Assembly (NCBI RefSeq): GCF_902806685.2
Contig: NC_048539.1
Location: 384,501 to 448,500, forward strand
Length of the DNA stretch: 64,000 nt
Direction of reading: 5' to 3'
DNA from: Maniola hyperantus
Taxonomy: Eukaryota; Arthropoda; Insecta; Lepidoptera; Nymphalidae
The position numbers and the translations under genes are program-made. Shown one piece after another: positions 11,448 to 21,358 of the stretch. Each line of letters begins with the position of its first letter. The first letter of the stretch is position 1. Under the pieces are notes generated by a model that saw only the letters and a list, made by a program, of their open reading frames with translations, had not been told where the DNA came from and did not search any database.

Positions 11448-11515
11448 TGTCAGCGGGCTACAGGAGACCTATGTCCAGCAGTGGACGTCTATCGCTTGGT
11501 GATGATGATGATGTA
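11448..11515 (+). mobile_element. RTE-type LINE extreme 3' end
   Basis: Plus-strand GGAGACCTATGTCCAGCAGT...GTCTATCGCTTGGTGATGATGATGATG. It shows the (ATG)n tail of this LINE family in the sense orientation. Confidence 0.7.
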
Positions 11516-11591
11516 TTTCTATTGCCGCTTCAACAAACCACTAACCTTACCTAATATAAACAAATCCGATACAATCTGGCATCACAATATG

Positions 11592-12030
11592 TTTTTAGGG
11601 TTCCGTACCTCAAAAGGAAAAACGGAACCCTTATAGGATCACTTTGTTGTCTGTCTGTCTGTCTGTCCGTCTGTCTGTCAATAAACCTACACGGTACTTC
11701 CCGTTGACCTAGAATCATGAAATTTGGCAGGTAGGTAGATCTTATAGCTGACATTTGGGGGAAAATCTGAAAACCGTGAATTTAGGGTTAGATCACACAA
11801 AAAAAATTAAATTGTGGTCATGAACTAATAATTAGTATTTTCAACTTTCGAAGTGAGTGACTATATCAAGTGGGATATCATATGAAAGGTCTTCACCTGT
11901 ACATTCTAAAACAGATTTTTATTTATTTTTATGTATCATAGTTTTGGAATTATCCTGCAAAATGTCAAAAAAATACGACTGTAGTACGGAACCCTCATTG
12001 CGCGAGCCTGACTCGCACTTGGCCGGTGTT
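11592..12030 (+). repeat. GTTCCG repeat, reference copy
   Basis: About 440 bp, the best-preserved copy. It opens with a hairpin (GGGTTCCGT...ACGGAACCC) and has a (GTCT)n tract, the core CTTCCCGTTGACCTAGAATC and AAGTGGGATATCATATGAAA, and closes with GTACGGAACCCTCATTGCGC...TCGCACTTGGCCGG. GGTTCCGTA near the start is inverted as TACGGAACC near the end, so it has sub-terminal inverted repeats. No target duplication is evident and the class is unknown. It is the most frequent repeat here. Frames such as 11857-12039 recur in other copies because the repeat is shared. Confidence 0.85.
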
Positions 12031-12261
12031 TTTAAATAATAGGCGAAAATCACCAAATTCAAGTTGAACGAGGCCATCTGCCTTAAAAGTGGTAATAAGC
12101 CATAATAATATTTCAATTTAAATGACCAATTTTACTCTTTCGGCCCAAGTTCGTACATTCGTGGCAGGATCGTGACATTGACACAAAAAAATCTTCAACT
12201 TTTATATTTGTACAAAGTGCTGATGCAAAATGTTTCATGTAATCCAAAATGTGTGTTTTAG

Positions 12262-12450
12262 AAATTAAAATTACTCGCTTTAACGGTGAAGGAAAACATC
12301 ATGAGGAAACTTACATGCCTGAGAGTTCTCTATAATATTCTCTAAGGTGTGTGAAGTCTGTCAATCCGCGTATGGCCAGGCGTGGTGGACTAAGCCCCTA
12401 GGGCCAAACCCTTCTCATATTGAGAGGAGACCCGTGCTCCTCGTAAAAGA
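12262..12450 (+). mobile_element. SINE-1 body fragment
   Basis: GCTTTAACGGTGAAGGAAAA to GAGAGGAGACCCGTGCTCC. The tRNA head and (ATG)n tail are missing. Confidence 0.7.
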
Positions 12451-12571
12451 GTGTAAACCCTTTAAAGATTGAATCTTCTAGAAATCCTTTCTAAGCAAAT
12501 GTCTACGTCGTAATAGCTTTCTGCATGCCAAATTTAAGTCTGATCTGTCCGTCAGTCAGCTTTTCCTTCTC

Positions 12572-12868
12572 TACATAGCATGAAATAAAGCCGCTTCCCG
12601 CTGTCTGTATCTTTTAAAGTAAGCAACGGATTTTAATGCGGTTTTCACCAATAGCTAGAGGAAGGTTTATAGTTTTTTTTTAATGAAAATGGCGAGCAAA
12701 CGAGCTGGTGGGTCACCTGATGTTAAGTGATTACCGCTGCCCATGAACATTTGCAGTACCAGAGGAACCACCAATGCGTTGCCGGCCTTTCAGGAGTTTA
12801 ATATTATTTTGTGTTGATTTGTTCTAAATCTAAACACCCGTGCGAAGCCGGGGCGAGCCGCTAGTTTG
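12572..12868 (+). mobile_element. HelC Helitron-like element containing another repeat
   Basis: Left end CTACATAGCATGAAATAAAG...GCTTCCCGCTGTCTGT matches 15709. Right end GCGAAGCCGGGGCGAGCCGCTAG carries the terminal CTAG. 12675-12800 is a GGTCACCTGATGTTAAGTGA repeat inserted in or replacing the middle. Confidence 0.6.
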
Positions 12869-13018
12869 TATGATTACGCGTTAGCAACAGAGTCGTTCTC
12901 AGTTTAGTTGAGAGAGGCGGTAATGCGACTAGATATTTGATCTGCAGCGGAGCGTGGCGCGAGATGCGAGCTGCAAGTGAAAGTAGATGCGGCTGCATTC
13001 CGATCCGCTGCGCAAGTC

Positions 13019-13318
13019 GAATGTACCAGCTTCTACGCAGCATAGCACATCGATACAGTGAGACGACGCCGTTCGTGTTTGCGGACGAGCCCGCTTTATG
13101 GCTGCTCTACGTCAGCTCTGAATGTACCGGCCTCTACGCAGCATAGCACATCGATACAGTGAGACGACGCCGTTCGTGTTTGCGGACGAGTCGGCTTTAT
13201 GGTCGCTCTGCGTCCGCTCTGAATGTACCGGTCTCTGCGCTTGATAGCACTTGGATCATCAACACAGTGAGACGACGCCGTTCGTGTTTGCTGACGAGCC
13301 GGCTTTATGGTTGTAGCA
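13019..13318 (+). repeat. 101-bp tandem repeat, three copies
   Basis: GAATGTACC recurs at 13019, 13120 and 13221, exactly 101 bp apart. Each unit holds ACAGTGAGACGACGCCGTTC and GCTTTATGG. The third unit is diverged by a small insertion. It is GC-rich against an AT-rich background. Frames on both strands across it (12937-13359) are by-products of the repeat. Confidence 0.85.
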
Positions 13319-13377
13319 CCCACATACGGCACACCCGAAAGACAGATCCATTATTATAGGTCAGAACCAAGCGAAAA

Positions 13378-13527
13378 ATGCGATACTGCCCAAAAAATGT
13401 GATACTGCCCAAAAATGCGATACTGCCCAAAAAATGTGATACTGCCCAAAAATGTGATACTGCACAAAAATGTGATACTGCCCAAAAATGTGATACTGCA
13501 CAAAAATGTGATACTGCCCAAAAAAAG
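13378..13527 (+). repeat. 18-19 bp minisatellite, eight units
   Basis: TGYGATACTGCCCAAAAA repeated eight times with 18 or 19 bp spacing because the A run varies. TGC and TGT, and CCC and CAC, alternate between units. Short overlapping frames on both strands follow from the repeat. Confidence 0.9.
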
Positions 13528-13529
13528 AG

Positions 13530-14500
13530 TAGGTTATGTTTTCAGGGTTCATGTATGTGATAATTATGTGAGTTTCTTTATTCCATTAAAAGTTAAAGAG
13601 ATTAACATTTATGGGGTATCGTTAGAATCCTCACACCATCCCGATATTGTTTTTGTTTTTTTTAACATGGTGGCTTTATGGTACCTTTTTGATGTAAAAA
13701 AATACTAAACTTTTTAGTTCGTTTTTTTAATTACGACTAGTATAGTGTGCTATACTGCTAAGGGCCTCAATAACCGAAGTAAATCGTCGAAGCGTGACGG
13801 GAATGTGTGTCGATGGCCGTAGCTGGCAGCAAGGCCGCGCTACGGCTGATAGCGCTAGGTATTTGCATTCAATTACTCAAAACCAATCAACGTGCTCGCA
13901 TTAGGCTCAACGTACACTGAGGCAAGCCGCAATATGCGCACGCGTCCAATGCGACAGTTCTTAGTAGTAATACAATAAATTATATTATATTTAATATACA
14001 AGAAACGTATAGTTTCGTCCACTCCCTTTGCCCGTCTGTCTGTCACAGCCGTTTTAAAAAGAAAAACCCTTACCTAAGGCTGTGGCCACGCTGTTGTGGC
14101 AAAAAACTTTGGCGGTCATTATTTCTTAAACGGTAGTTTTTATAAAAAAAAACTGTTTTAGACACCTCATAATTGGTAAAACAGTTTTTTTCGGCTTGCG
14201 CTTTTCATATTCAAAAGTTTAAAATAATATAATATATTTGTGGCTACTATAACTGTAATTAATTTCAAAGGTACTGTTCTTTTACATTACAGACAGACAG
14301 ACTAAGTTAAGGAAACTATAAGGGTTTCTTGTTTTCTATGCAACAAGATTGTCTTGAAACGTCGAAATTTTTCCTATTGTTATTTGAAATGAGTCATTAA
14401 TATTATTTCAGTTGCACGATACCAACTTAGTAAAATAACAACAATACATTTAAATGGCCTCATATTATGTTATTTTATTATGTTTAGTAATTTTTAAAAT
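13530..14500. other. Mostly unassigned stretch
   Basis: A 14147-14192 hairpin (AAAAAACTGTTTTA...AAAACAGTTTTTT). A moderately GC-rich patch (13780-13940) and a CCCGTCTGTCTGTCACAGCC scrap (14030-14049) are the only other distinctive parts. No exon supported. Confidence 0.4.
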
Positions 14501-14580
14501 ATTTTCTTTGTTTCAGGTAAGCTTCCGTTCCTTTCCAAGACAAAGCAGAATCTGTTATCATTTTATCAATTGGTAAGCAC
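14495..14580 (+). promoter_or_regulatory. Candidate recursive-splice (ratchet) site with downstream donor
   Basis: ATTTTCTTTGTTTCAG|GTAAGC places a good 3' splice site directly against a good 5' splice site (junction 14516/14517). A second donor, TTG|GTAAGC, lies at 14572/14573. The 56 nt between could be a small exon (two frames are open) or the exon-definition segment of a recursive site. Same strand as the FAM43-family exon. Sequence-only evidence. Confidence 0.4.
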
Positions 14581-14707
14581 GGTTTATTGGCTCTACATAT
14601 TATATCATCTTCTCTATGTGACTAATTCCATTGTACCTACACATCTGGCTAATTCTGCTGTACACTTGGCTGTACACAACATCTAAATTGATAGGTCTAA
14701 ATCACTA

Positions 14708-14907
14708 ATGCCCGGTTTCTGAGGTACTTTTAACGACGGTTTATCTATTCAATAGCGCTTTTGGTCCGATAACTCGAGACAGTGCGTTTCTGAACAACGC
14801 AATGCAAGATAAACTCCGTTTACACTTAACTGGCCAATGTGCGTCGTTTATCGATGCCATAAAGCCAGATAATGAGAACATAACTGACGAGTTCAGAAAC
14901 CGGGCAT
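14708..14907. mobile_element. TA-flanked MITE, ATGCCCGGTTTCTGA family
   Basis: 200 bp with inverted ends ATGCCCGGTTTCTGA / TCAGAAACCGGGCAT, flanked on both sides by TA (14706-14707, 14908-14909). Matches Tc1/mariner-type target choice. Confidence 0.72.
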
Positions 14908-15025
14908 TAAACTACAAAACGAGGCAAATGGTTATTGGCATTGGATTGTGTTTAGGTAGATAACAATAACGCTAAGCGTTTTGAGTTTTTGCTAGCGTTG
15001 TGGTTATACCCTGTATAAATACGTA
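14908..15025 (+). repeat. Repeat shared with 40871-41137, uninterrupted version
   Basis: AAACTACAAAACGAGG, TTGGATTGTGT, ATAACAATAACGCTAAG, TGCTAGCGTTGTGGTTATAC in order. The 41-kb copy has the same parts with a MITE inserted before AATAACGC. Confidence 0.7.
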
Positions 15026-15267
15026 TGCGAACAATTTGCTCAAGAGTTGCGTTTGGTATGAAACACGGGAAGGCACGATTTCTATATTTACCAACTGCCT
15101 CCAATTTGCTAAATTAATTATTATGAGTTCGTGGCGCGTGCTTAATTAGGTCCAGTTGCATGACAAGCGGTTAAAATTACGTCAAATTACCGGTTACTTT
15201 GACCATCAATAAAAGTAAAAGGGGTTGTCACAAGTCTTGATAAGTTTGAGGTAAAATAGCTTTAAGG

Positions 15268-15462
15268 CGAATATGTGTTTGTTTATTGGGTTGTCCTTCA
15301 ATCACGTCGCAACGGTGCAACGGATTGACGTGATTTTTTGCATGGGCAGATAAAGACCTGGAGAGTGACATAGGCTACTTTTTATCCCGGAAAATCAAAG
15401 AGTTCCCACGGGATTTTTAAAACCTAAATCCACGATAACAAAATCGCGGGCTTCAGATAGTA
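15268..15462 (+). mobile_element. HelA Helitron-like element
   Basis: TCCTTCAATCACGTCGCAAC subtype, ending AAATCGCGGGCTTCAGATAG. The terminal CTAG has mutated to ATAG and the hairpin is damaged. Confidence 0.65.
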
Positions 15463-15509
15463 TTAAAAATAAAATTTACAGGACGAAGTTGTCGAAACTT
15501 AGACTACTT

Positions 15510-15640
15510 ACAGCCGCACTCAGAGTCGCTGATCGTTACTTAAGATTGTGTTAAAGCGAGAGAGATTTGTGTGAGAGATATCGCTCTGTCTCGTTTTAAC
15601 TAAACTTAAGTAACGATTAAGCAACTCTGAGTACGGCAGT
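15510..15640. mobile_element. Foldback MITE, GCCGCACTCAGAGTCGCT family
   Basis: CAGCCGCACTCAGAGTCGCT at the left pairs with the right end (GCAACTCTGAGTACGGCAG). CGTTACTTAAG/CTTAAGTAACG extends the arm to roughly 50 nt. Second copy at 45252-45351. Confidence 0.75.
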
Positions 15641-15708
15641 TAGTGTTGTTCCAAATAAGTTAAGCGTTTTCGCCTTGACACTTAAATGTAGGTAAAACAA
15701 TGTTTATC

Positions 15709-16188
15709 TCTACATAGTATAAAATAAAGTCGCTTCCCGCTGTCTGTATGAACGCGTAGATCTTTTAAACTACGCAACGGATTTTAATGCGGTTTTCACC
15801 AATAGATAGAGTAATTCAAGAGGAAGGTTTGTAGGTATATTTTAGTTCTCAAAAAAAATAAAGATCCCTAGGGAAATTAAAATAATGTTAATTAGGTCGG
15901 AAAAAATCCTCTCATTTGAAAGTTTCCGAGTCGTGCGCTGCCTAAATGGTAAAAGTTACACGAAAACAATGTATGGTGAAATTGTTTCTCTTAAAAAGTT
16001 TTACAAAAAAAATCGCGATAGCAATTATGTATCTTTTAAGGTTGGCTCACAATAATCGATTTTATTATTTTGTGGTCGCATTTATAAAATTAGTATGGAA
16101 GTAGGGATTATTATTAATCACTCCTCACTCACTGACACCACATTAGTATCTACATGGCACCCATGCGAAGCCGGGGCGGGTCGCTAGT
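15709..16188 (+). mobile_element. HelC Helitron-like element
   Basis: TCTACATAGTATAAAATAAA at the 5' end and GCGAAGCCGGGGCGGGTCGC followed by TAG at the 3' end, so TC...CTAG termini. About 480 bp with no open frame. Confidence 0.65.
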
Positions 16189-16230
16189 GTAGATATATAA
16201 CAAGTTACTCTGTTAAGATTATGTAATACT

Positions 16231-16450
16231 AAAGGATGCCCGCGATTTCGTCCGCGTGGATTTAGGTTTTTAAAAATCCCGTGGGAACTCTTTGATTATG
16301 CGGGATAAAAAGTAGCCTATGTCCTTCCGCGGGATGCAAACTATCTCGGTACCAAATTTCATTAAAATCGGTTGAACGGATGGGCCGTGAAAAGCTAGCA
16401 GATAGACAGACAGACAGACACACTTTTGCATTTATAATATTAGTATGGAT
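16231..16450 (-). mobile_element. HelA Helitron-like element
   Basis: Nearly complete: GATGCCCGCGATTTCGTCCG hairpin end, GGTTGAACGGATGGGCCGTG core, (CAGA)n tract, and CATTTATAATATTAGTATGG then A as the 5' end. The terminal CTAG reads TAAAGG. Confidence 0.75.
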
Positions 16451-16654
16451 TGATCCTTGTGTTACGTTTTAATTTACTTAATATTATGTTTCCTTTTAAT
16501 TTTCATATGTCAAGATTAATCGTGTAACTTTAACAACATACCTAATAATATAATGAACAAGTTTTTGTTCGAATATTTGAATTAACCTCTACATTCTACA
16601 AGGTTATACCTACGCAGTATGTATTTTTTTATTGAATCAAAATGAAAATAAAAA

Positions 16655-17092
16655 AACCGGCCAAGTGCGAGTCAGGCTCGCGCAACGAGAGTTCCGTACT
16701 ACAGTCGTATTTTTTTCGTTATTTTGCACGATAGGTAATTCAAAATCTATGATTCATAAAAATAAATAAAAATCTGTTTTAGAATACACAGGTGAATACC
16801 TTTCATATGATACCCCACTTGATATAGTTATCTTACTTCGAAAATTGAAAATACTAATTATTATTAGTTTATGACCACAATTTAATTTTTTTTGTGTAAT
16901 GTACCCACAAATTCACGGTTTTCAGATTTTCCCCGAATGTCTGCTATAAGACCTACCTACCTGCCGAATTTCATGATTCTAGGTCAACGGGAAGTACCCT
17001 GTAGGTTTCTTAACAGACCGACAGACAGACAACAAAGTGATCCTATAAGGGTTCCTCCGTTTTTCCTTTTAAGGTACGGAACCCTAAAAACG
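16655..17092 (-). repeat. GTTCCG repeat, full length
   Basis: From CCGGCCAAGTGCGAGTCAGG to TACGGAACCCTAAAAACG. Frames 16892-17101 and 16984-17199 run through it. Confidence 0.82.
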
Positions 17093-17296
17093 TACAAGTA
17101 ATGCTTTTTAATTGAAAAGAGGAAGTTCCAACTAAAGAGATTTAGTTTACCTAGAAAGTAGTTTGAAAGACGAGTAAAAATTTTACCCTTTAAGGGCAAA
17201 AGGAGCTCTCGTGTTAGTTTGTGTGACCCCTATTTAACTTTCACCTGAACTTAAGACAATGTACAACTTTCACTGACGTGTGCTTACGTCTCCGCT

Positions 17297-17637
17297 CATC
17301 ATCATCATCACCATCACCGGCTCACTACAGAGCACAGGTCTCCTCTCAGAGTGAGAAGGGTTTTGGCCATAGTCTACCACAGCTGGCCAAGTGCGGATTG
17401 GCAGACTTCAAACACCTTTGAGAACATTATGGAGAACTCTCGCCTGAGAGTTCTCCATAATGTTCACATGCATGCCTATGCAGGTTTCCTCACGATCTTT
17501 TCCTTCACCGTTAAAGCAAGTGATATTTTAATTACTTAAAAACGCACATAACTCCGAAAAGTTAGAGGTGCGTGCCCGGGATCGAACCCCCGACCTCCGA
17601 TTGGAAGGCGGACGTCCTAACCACAAGGCTATCACAG
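17297..17637 (-). mobile_element. SINE-1 with internal inverted duplication
   Basis: Minus-strand copy with ATG-type tail (CATCATCATCATCACC) at 17297, body, and tRNA-like head ending CTATCACAGC near 17637 (B box inside GGGATCGAACCCCCGACC). At 17419-17466, TTATGGAGAACTCTC is followed directly by its inverse GAGAGTTCTCCATAA, which normal copies lack. Confidence 0.8.
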
Positions 17638-17836
17638 CTTTAACTTTATTGAATTTTGTTATTAAGTACATCAATCCGCGACTGGATTTTTCATCGGCAT
17701 TTATATTTATGAACTCAAAATTTTCTACAAAGCTTTAAACGAAATAGCCCTTAATCCGATAGTAATTCCTAAAACAAGCAGTTTAATAAGTTGGAATAGC
17801 AAATGGTATAACATGAGTCGTTCCCCACGTCGTTCG

Positions 17837-17949
17837 ACGGCACCACAGCCAACACCGCCACCGACGGCACCACAGCCACCACCGCCACCGACGGCACCAC
17901 AGCCACCACCGCCACCGACGGCACCACAGCCAACACCGCCACCGACGGC
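17837..17949 (+). repeat. 27-bp minisatellite in a proline-rich open frame
   Basis: Four units of 27 bp (ACGGCACCACAGCCAMCACC + GCCACCG) at 17837, 17864, 17891 and 17918 plus a 5-bp remnant. Frame 17813-18043 reads TAPQP(T/P)PPP repeats. The opposite strand is open in two frames as well, as expected when the period is a multiple of three. A coding role is not supported. Confidence 0.88.
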
Positions 17950-18104
17950 AGGCATCCGATCCCGTTGCCCTAACGGAAACCAGAACACGATGTATTATAA
18001 CCACTTAATCGGTTTAGCTTGGTTAGGTTCGCTTTGTACCTAGCCTGCAGTTCTAGAGCGAAGGCACACTAGCGACTTTTCGATTCATACCTATTTAAAA
18101 CTAG

Positions 18105-18471
18105 CTTATGACTACACTTTCAAATCCCATTCACCTCCTTAGGGGTTGAATTTTCAAAAACCCTTTCTTAGCGGATGCCTACGTCGTAATTTTTTTTTTT
18201 TTTATTGATCACGTAAATTTCAATAATACATTTTAAAATACAACAGTTCGCCATCCTCTAGAAACTGTTAAAGTTTATGTGAGGATGGCGAGTTCGCGTT
18301 ATACAAATTTAATAAAATCTAGGTAAAAAACTGTTATAAAAATTAATAGCTATCTGCATGCCAAATTTCAGCCCGATCCGTCCAGTAGTTTGAACTGTAC
18401 GTTGATAGATCAGTCAGTCAGTCAGTCAGTCAGTCATTCAGTCACCTTTTCCTTTTATATATATAAGATTA
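18105..18471 (-). mobile_element. HelB Helitron-like element split by a retroposon
   Basis: Helitron parts 18105-18189 and 18347-18471 join cleanly at CTACGTCGTAA|TAGCTATCTG. The (CAGT)n tract is expanded to seven units (18413-18442). Confidence 0.75.
18190..18346 (-). mobile_element. Poly(T)-led insertion inside HelB
   Basis: Starts with T13 and contains CGCCATCCTCTAGAAACTG and its near-inverse GTGAGGATGGCG. The leading poly(T) suggests a poly(A)-tailed retroposon on the minus strand. Confidence 0.6.
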
Positions 18472-19308
18472 ATGTAATGTGAAAAATGACTTTAATAGAA
18501 ACTTTCATCCTCTATTTAACGCTCTTGGGGGTGAAATTCTAAAAATCCTGAAACATCTTCTTCAGTTTTACTCAAAATTACCAAATAAATAACCAGATTG
18601 GTTAAAATGTCCACCAAGGTGACACGACAAAAAGTTGCAAGACACAAATGTCGCCTGTGCGTCTATCCACTAATAGGACGCATTGGTTAGTCGAAGCGCG
18701 CACTTTACATAGAATGGCCGACACATAAACATTTATGTGCAAATAGTTAAACTCTAACCTCCGTACATTCCTTGCGAGACATTCAACTCGGTGAGCGTAA
18801 TAAATTCCCATTAATTGTTAACCGCTATAGTAAGTGCAGTAAATAGAGCATTTAACCTCGCATTAAATTTCCGATCCAATTTTTTTTTTTTTTAGCTTAA
18901 GGGTCACTTACTGACCATACAAATCACAAAATTCTGATAGATCCAGGTGGAGCTTCGATCGCAATCTTGAGGGAAAGTTTTTGGCCGATATCTCGGAAAC
19001 TATCCACTTTAGGGCAAAAATTATATAAACTATTATTGTAGAAAATAAAATTTCACATCTTTTGTTTCCTGTAAACTTTTTTGTAAAACTTACCGTTTAC
19101 GATTTATGGCCGATTTAATGAACCGGTTTTTCTATTTCGGCCGATAACTTTTAAAATATTGACTTTTTAAATAGAGCAGAACTTTTATGTGGTTCTTAAT
19201 TTTTATGGGATTTTATTCCGACACGAACACCCAGCCATGGGGGCTGAACTAAATTACAATCTAAATTACTTACCTATTAGGTACCTACCTACCCATATTA
19301 CGCATACA
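18472..19308. other. Unassigned, with a possible poly(T)-led retroposon
   Basis: 18480-18560 holds a HelD-like scrap (ACTTTCATCCTCTATTTAAC, GGGGGTGAAATTCTAAAAAT). 18880-19190 starts with T15 and carries GGCCGATATCTCGGAAACTA and GGCCGATAACTTTTAAAATA, probably a retroposon. Frame 18602-18811 (minus) has no recognisable motif. Confidence 0.4.
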
Positions 19309-19309
19309 T

Positions 19310-19524
19310 ATTATAAATGCGAAAGTGAGTTTGTTTGTTGGTTTATAGGTTGGTCCTTCAATCACGTCGCAACGGAGCAACGGATCGTTGTGATTTCTTG
19401 CATGCGTCTAGTATAGTTGAAGACCTGACATAAGCTGCTTTTTATCCCGGAAAATCAAAGAGCTCCCACGGGATTTTTGAAAACCTAAATCCACGCGTAC
19501 GAAGGTGCGGGCATCAGCGAGTCA
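19310..19524 (+). mobile_element. HelA Helitron-like element
   Basis: ATTATAAATGCGAAAGTGAG to GTGCGGGCATCAGCGAGTC. The terminal CTAG is CGAG here. Subtype with TCCTTCAATCACGTCGCAAC. Confidence 0.7.
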
Positions 19525-19546
19525 GTCTTAAGTCATACCATGTGTA

Positions 19547-19711
19547 CAGTGGCGTGCACAGAGTTTGAAGCCAGGGTAAGCATTAATAAGATAGGCCTTA
19601 GATACACCTTATAGAGACCTGCTGAATGGCAGGTCATAAAGAAAAATGAGCACTGGTCATTTCAACTAGGGTAAGCAGTACTTTTATGCCTGTATGAATT
19701 GCACGCCACTG
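19547..19711. mobile_element. hAT-type MITE with exact 8-bp target duplication
   Basis: CAGTGGCGTGCA...TGCACGCCACTG termini, flanked on both sides by CATGTGTA (19539-19546 and 19712-19719). 8-bp duplications and CAGTG ends are hallmarks of hAT elements. 165 bp, no coding capacity. Confidence 0.9.
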
Positions 19712-20121
19712 CATGTGTACATATTGGTGTTAGCATTGCAAAGCTGTTTCACTCGATTCGCCATATCGCGAACAAGTTACTTTGAACCTGTTTTACACGT
19801 TCATTTGGAGTCACATAAATGATATACCTACTTAAAGTACTTATAAGAACCTTACTTACTCTTCCGAACCTTCTTTTTGTAATATCTGTAGTACTGTTTA
19901 CCTACTCGGTGTGTTTACCCATATTCGCAAGAAATAAATTGGAATTAAATAAAAAAATGTTGAAAATTACGTGGACTTTATTTTTTTAAAGCCTTGGTAT
20001 TTGACTACATCAAAAATAAATTATTTCTCAGTGATTATTAAATAGAGAATTTTCTAAAATACGTAAAATTACATAAAAATTAAGATTAATATTTCTAGTT
20101 CTGCTCTATTCTACATTGCAA

Positions 20122-20545
20122 TCATCATCATGATCAACCCATCGCCGGCTCACTACAGAGCAAAGGTCTGCTCTCAGAGTGAGAAGGGTTTTTGGTCATA
20201 GTCTACCACGCTGGCCATGTGCGGATTGGCAGACTTCACACACTTTTGAGAATATTATGGATAACTATCATGCATTATAAATACTATCTGTCCCGGCTTA
20301 CTCACGTGTGCGGCGCGGCGCGTGCGCGGACGGACTCCCTTGAAAAAGGACCCCGGATGGGTTCGAAACTAGTCGGGCTAACGTCGACTACACACGTGAG
20401 TAAGCCGGGACAGATAGTATTTATAATGGAAGTCACTCACGGTAGTTTAAACGCTAAAATTACTATCATGCATGCAGGTTCCTTCACCGTTAAAGCAAGT
20501 GACAAATATATTCTGTGGTGACAGGTATTTAATTGCTTAAAAGGC
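20122..20545 (-). mobile_element. SINE-1 interrupted by a foldback element
   Basis: Tail end CATCATCATGATCAACCCAT at 20124, body to about 20263, then a 190-bp insertion, then the body again from 20462 (ATGCAGGTTCCTTCACCG). The head is truncated after GTATTTAATTGCTTAAAA. Confidence 0.75.
20273..20428. mobile_element. Foldback element with perfect 38-bp arms
   Basis: 20273-20310 (CATTATAAATACTATCTGTC...CACGTGTG) is the exact inverse of 20391-20428. The loop holds a CpG-rich tract and GGTTCGAAACTAGTCGGG. ACTATCATGCAT occurs both at 20264-20275 and 20462-20473, a possible 12-bp duplication bracketing the whole insertion. Confidence 0.85.
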
Positions 20546-20817
20546 ACGTGTTGGTTCACAATGATCATTATTATCCTCAATTTAACATCCATTCAGTTTC
20601 CTCATTTAGTCTGTTTCCTCATTCGCTAAGAAGTAAGACCCCAATCATTTCGATCGAGATGATAGACCATCCAATCGGTTGCAGAGAACAAAAACATGAT
20701 TTATGTATGGTTTAGTCGATTTATAGTCATTACAACAAGGAATTAATTTCGCAAATGTTGCAATGGCTTATTTATATATCTATATATCATTAGTTATCTA
20801 CTGTTATGATCACTATT

Positions 20818-20926
20818 GTCGACGCATTTTAAACTGAGTCGTCGAGTTATCTGTCTGTTTCGCTCGCACTTACAGGCCGTAGATACAGGACAGATAACTC
20901 GACGACACAGTTTAAAATGCGTCGAC
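20818..20926. mobile_element. Foldback MITE, GTCGACGCATTTTAAACTG family
   Basis: Arms GTCGACGCATTTTAAACTG...GTCGTCGAGTTATCTGTC and their inverse (to GTCGAC at 20921-20926), about 40 nt each with two small mismatches. Short loop. Confidence 0.8.
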
Positions 20927-20955
20927 TATAGCTGATATTATGATACTATGCTATA

Positions 20956-21166
20956 CTAGCTCATGCTCGCGACTTCGTCCGCGTGGACTACACAAATTTC
21001 AAACCCCTATTTCACCCTCTTAGAGGTTTAATTTTCAAAAATCCTTTCTTAGCAGATGCCTACGTCATAATAGCTATCTGCATGCCAAATTTCAGTCCAG
21101 TAGTTTGAGCTGTGCGTTGATAGATCAGTCAGTCAGTCAGTCACTTTTTCCTTTTATATATTTAGA
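20956..21166 (-). mobile_element. HelB Helitron-like element (first of three in tandem)
   Basis: Complete: CTAG 20956-20959, hairpin CGCGACTTCGTCCGCGTGG, and TTTAGA at 21161-21166 (5' TCTAAA on the minus strand). It directly abuts the next Helitron. Confidence 0.82.
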
Positions 21167-21358
21167 CTAGCTGATGCCCGCGACTTCGTCCGCGTGGTTT
21201 TTGAAAATACCGTGGGAACTCTATGATTTTCCGGGATAAAAAGCCTATGTCCTTCCCCGGGATGCAAGCTATCGCTGCACCAAATTTCGTCAAAATCGGT
21301 TGAACGGATGGGCCGTGAAAGGCTAGCAGACAGACACACTTTCACATTTATAATAATA
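21167..21358 (-). mobile_element. HelA Helitron-like element (second of three)
   Basis: CTAG 21167-21170, GATGCCCGCGACTTCGTCCG, GTTGAACGGATGGGCCGTGA, and ACATTTATAATAATA at its 5' end, slightly shortened against the next element. Confidence 0.8.

Noticed and set aside
13378..13527. CRISPR-like array
   Set aside because: The 18-19 bp units are contiguous without unique spacers, and the genome is eukaryotic.
17813..18043. Proline-rich protein with PTAP-like repeats
   Set aside because: The frame is created by a 27-bp minisatellite. The opposite strand is open as well and there is no coding context on either side.
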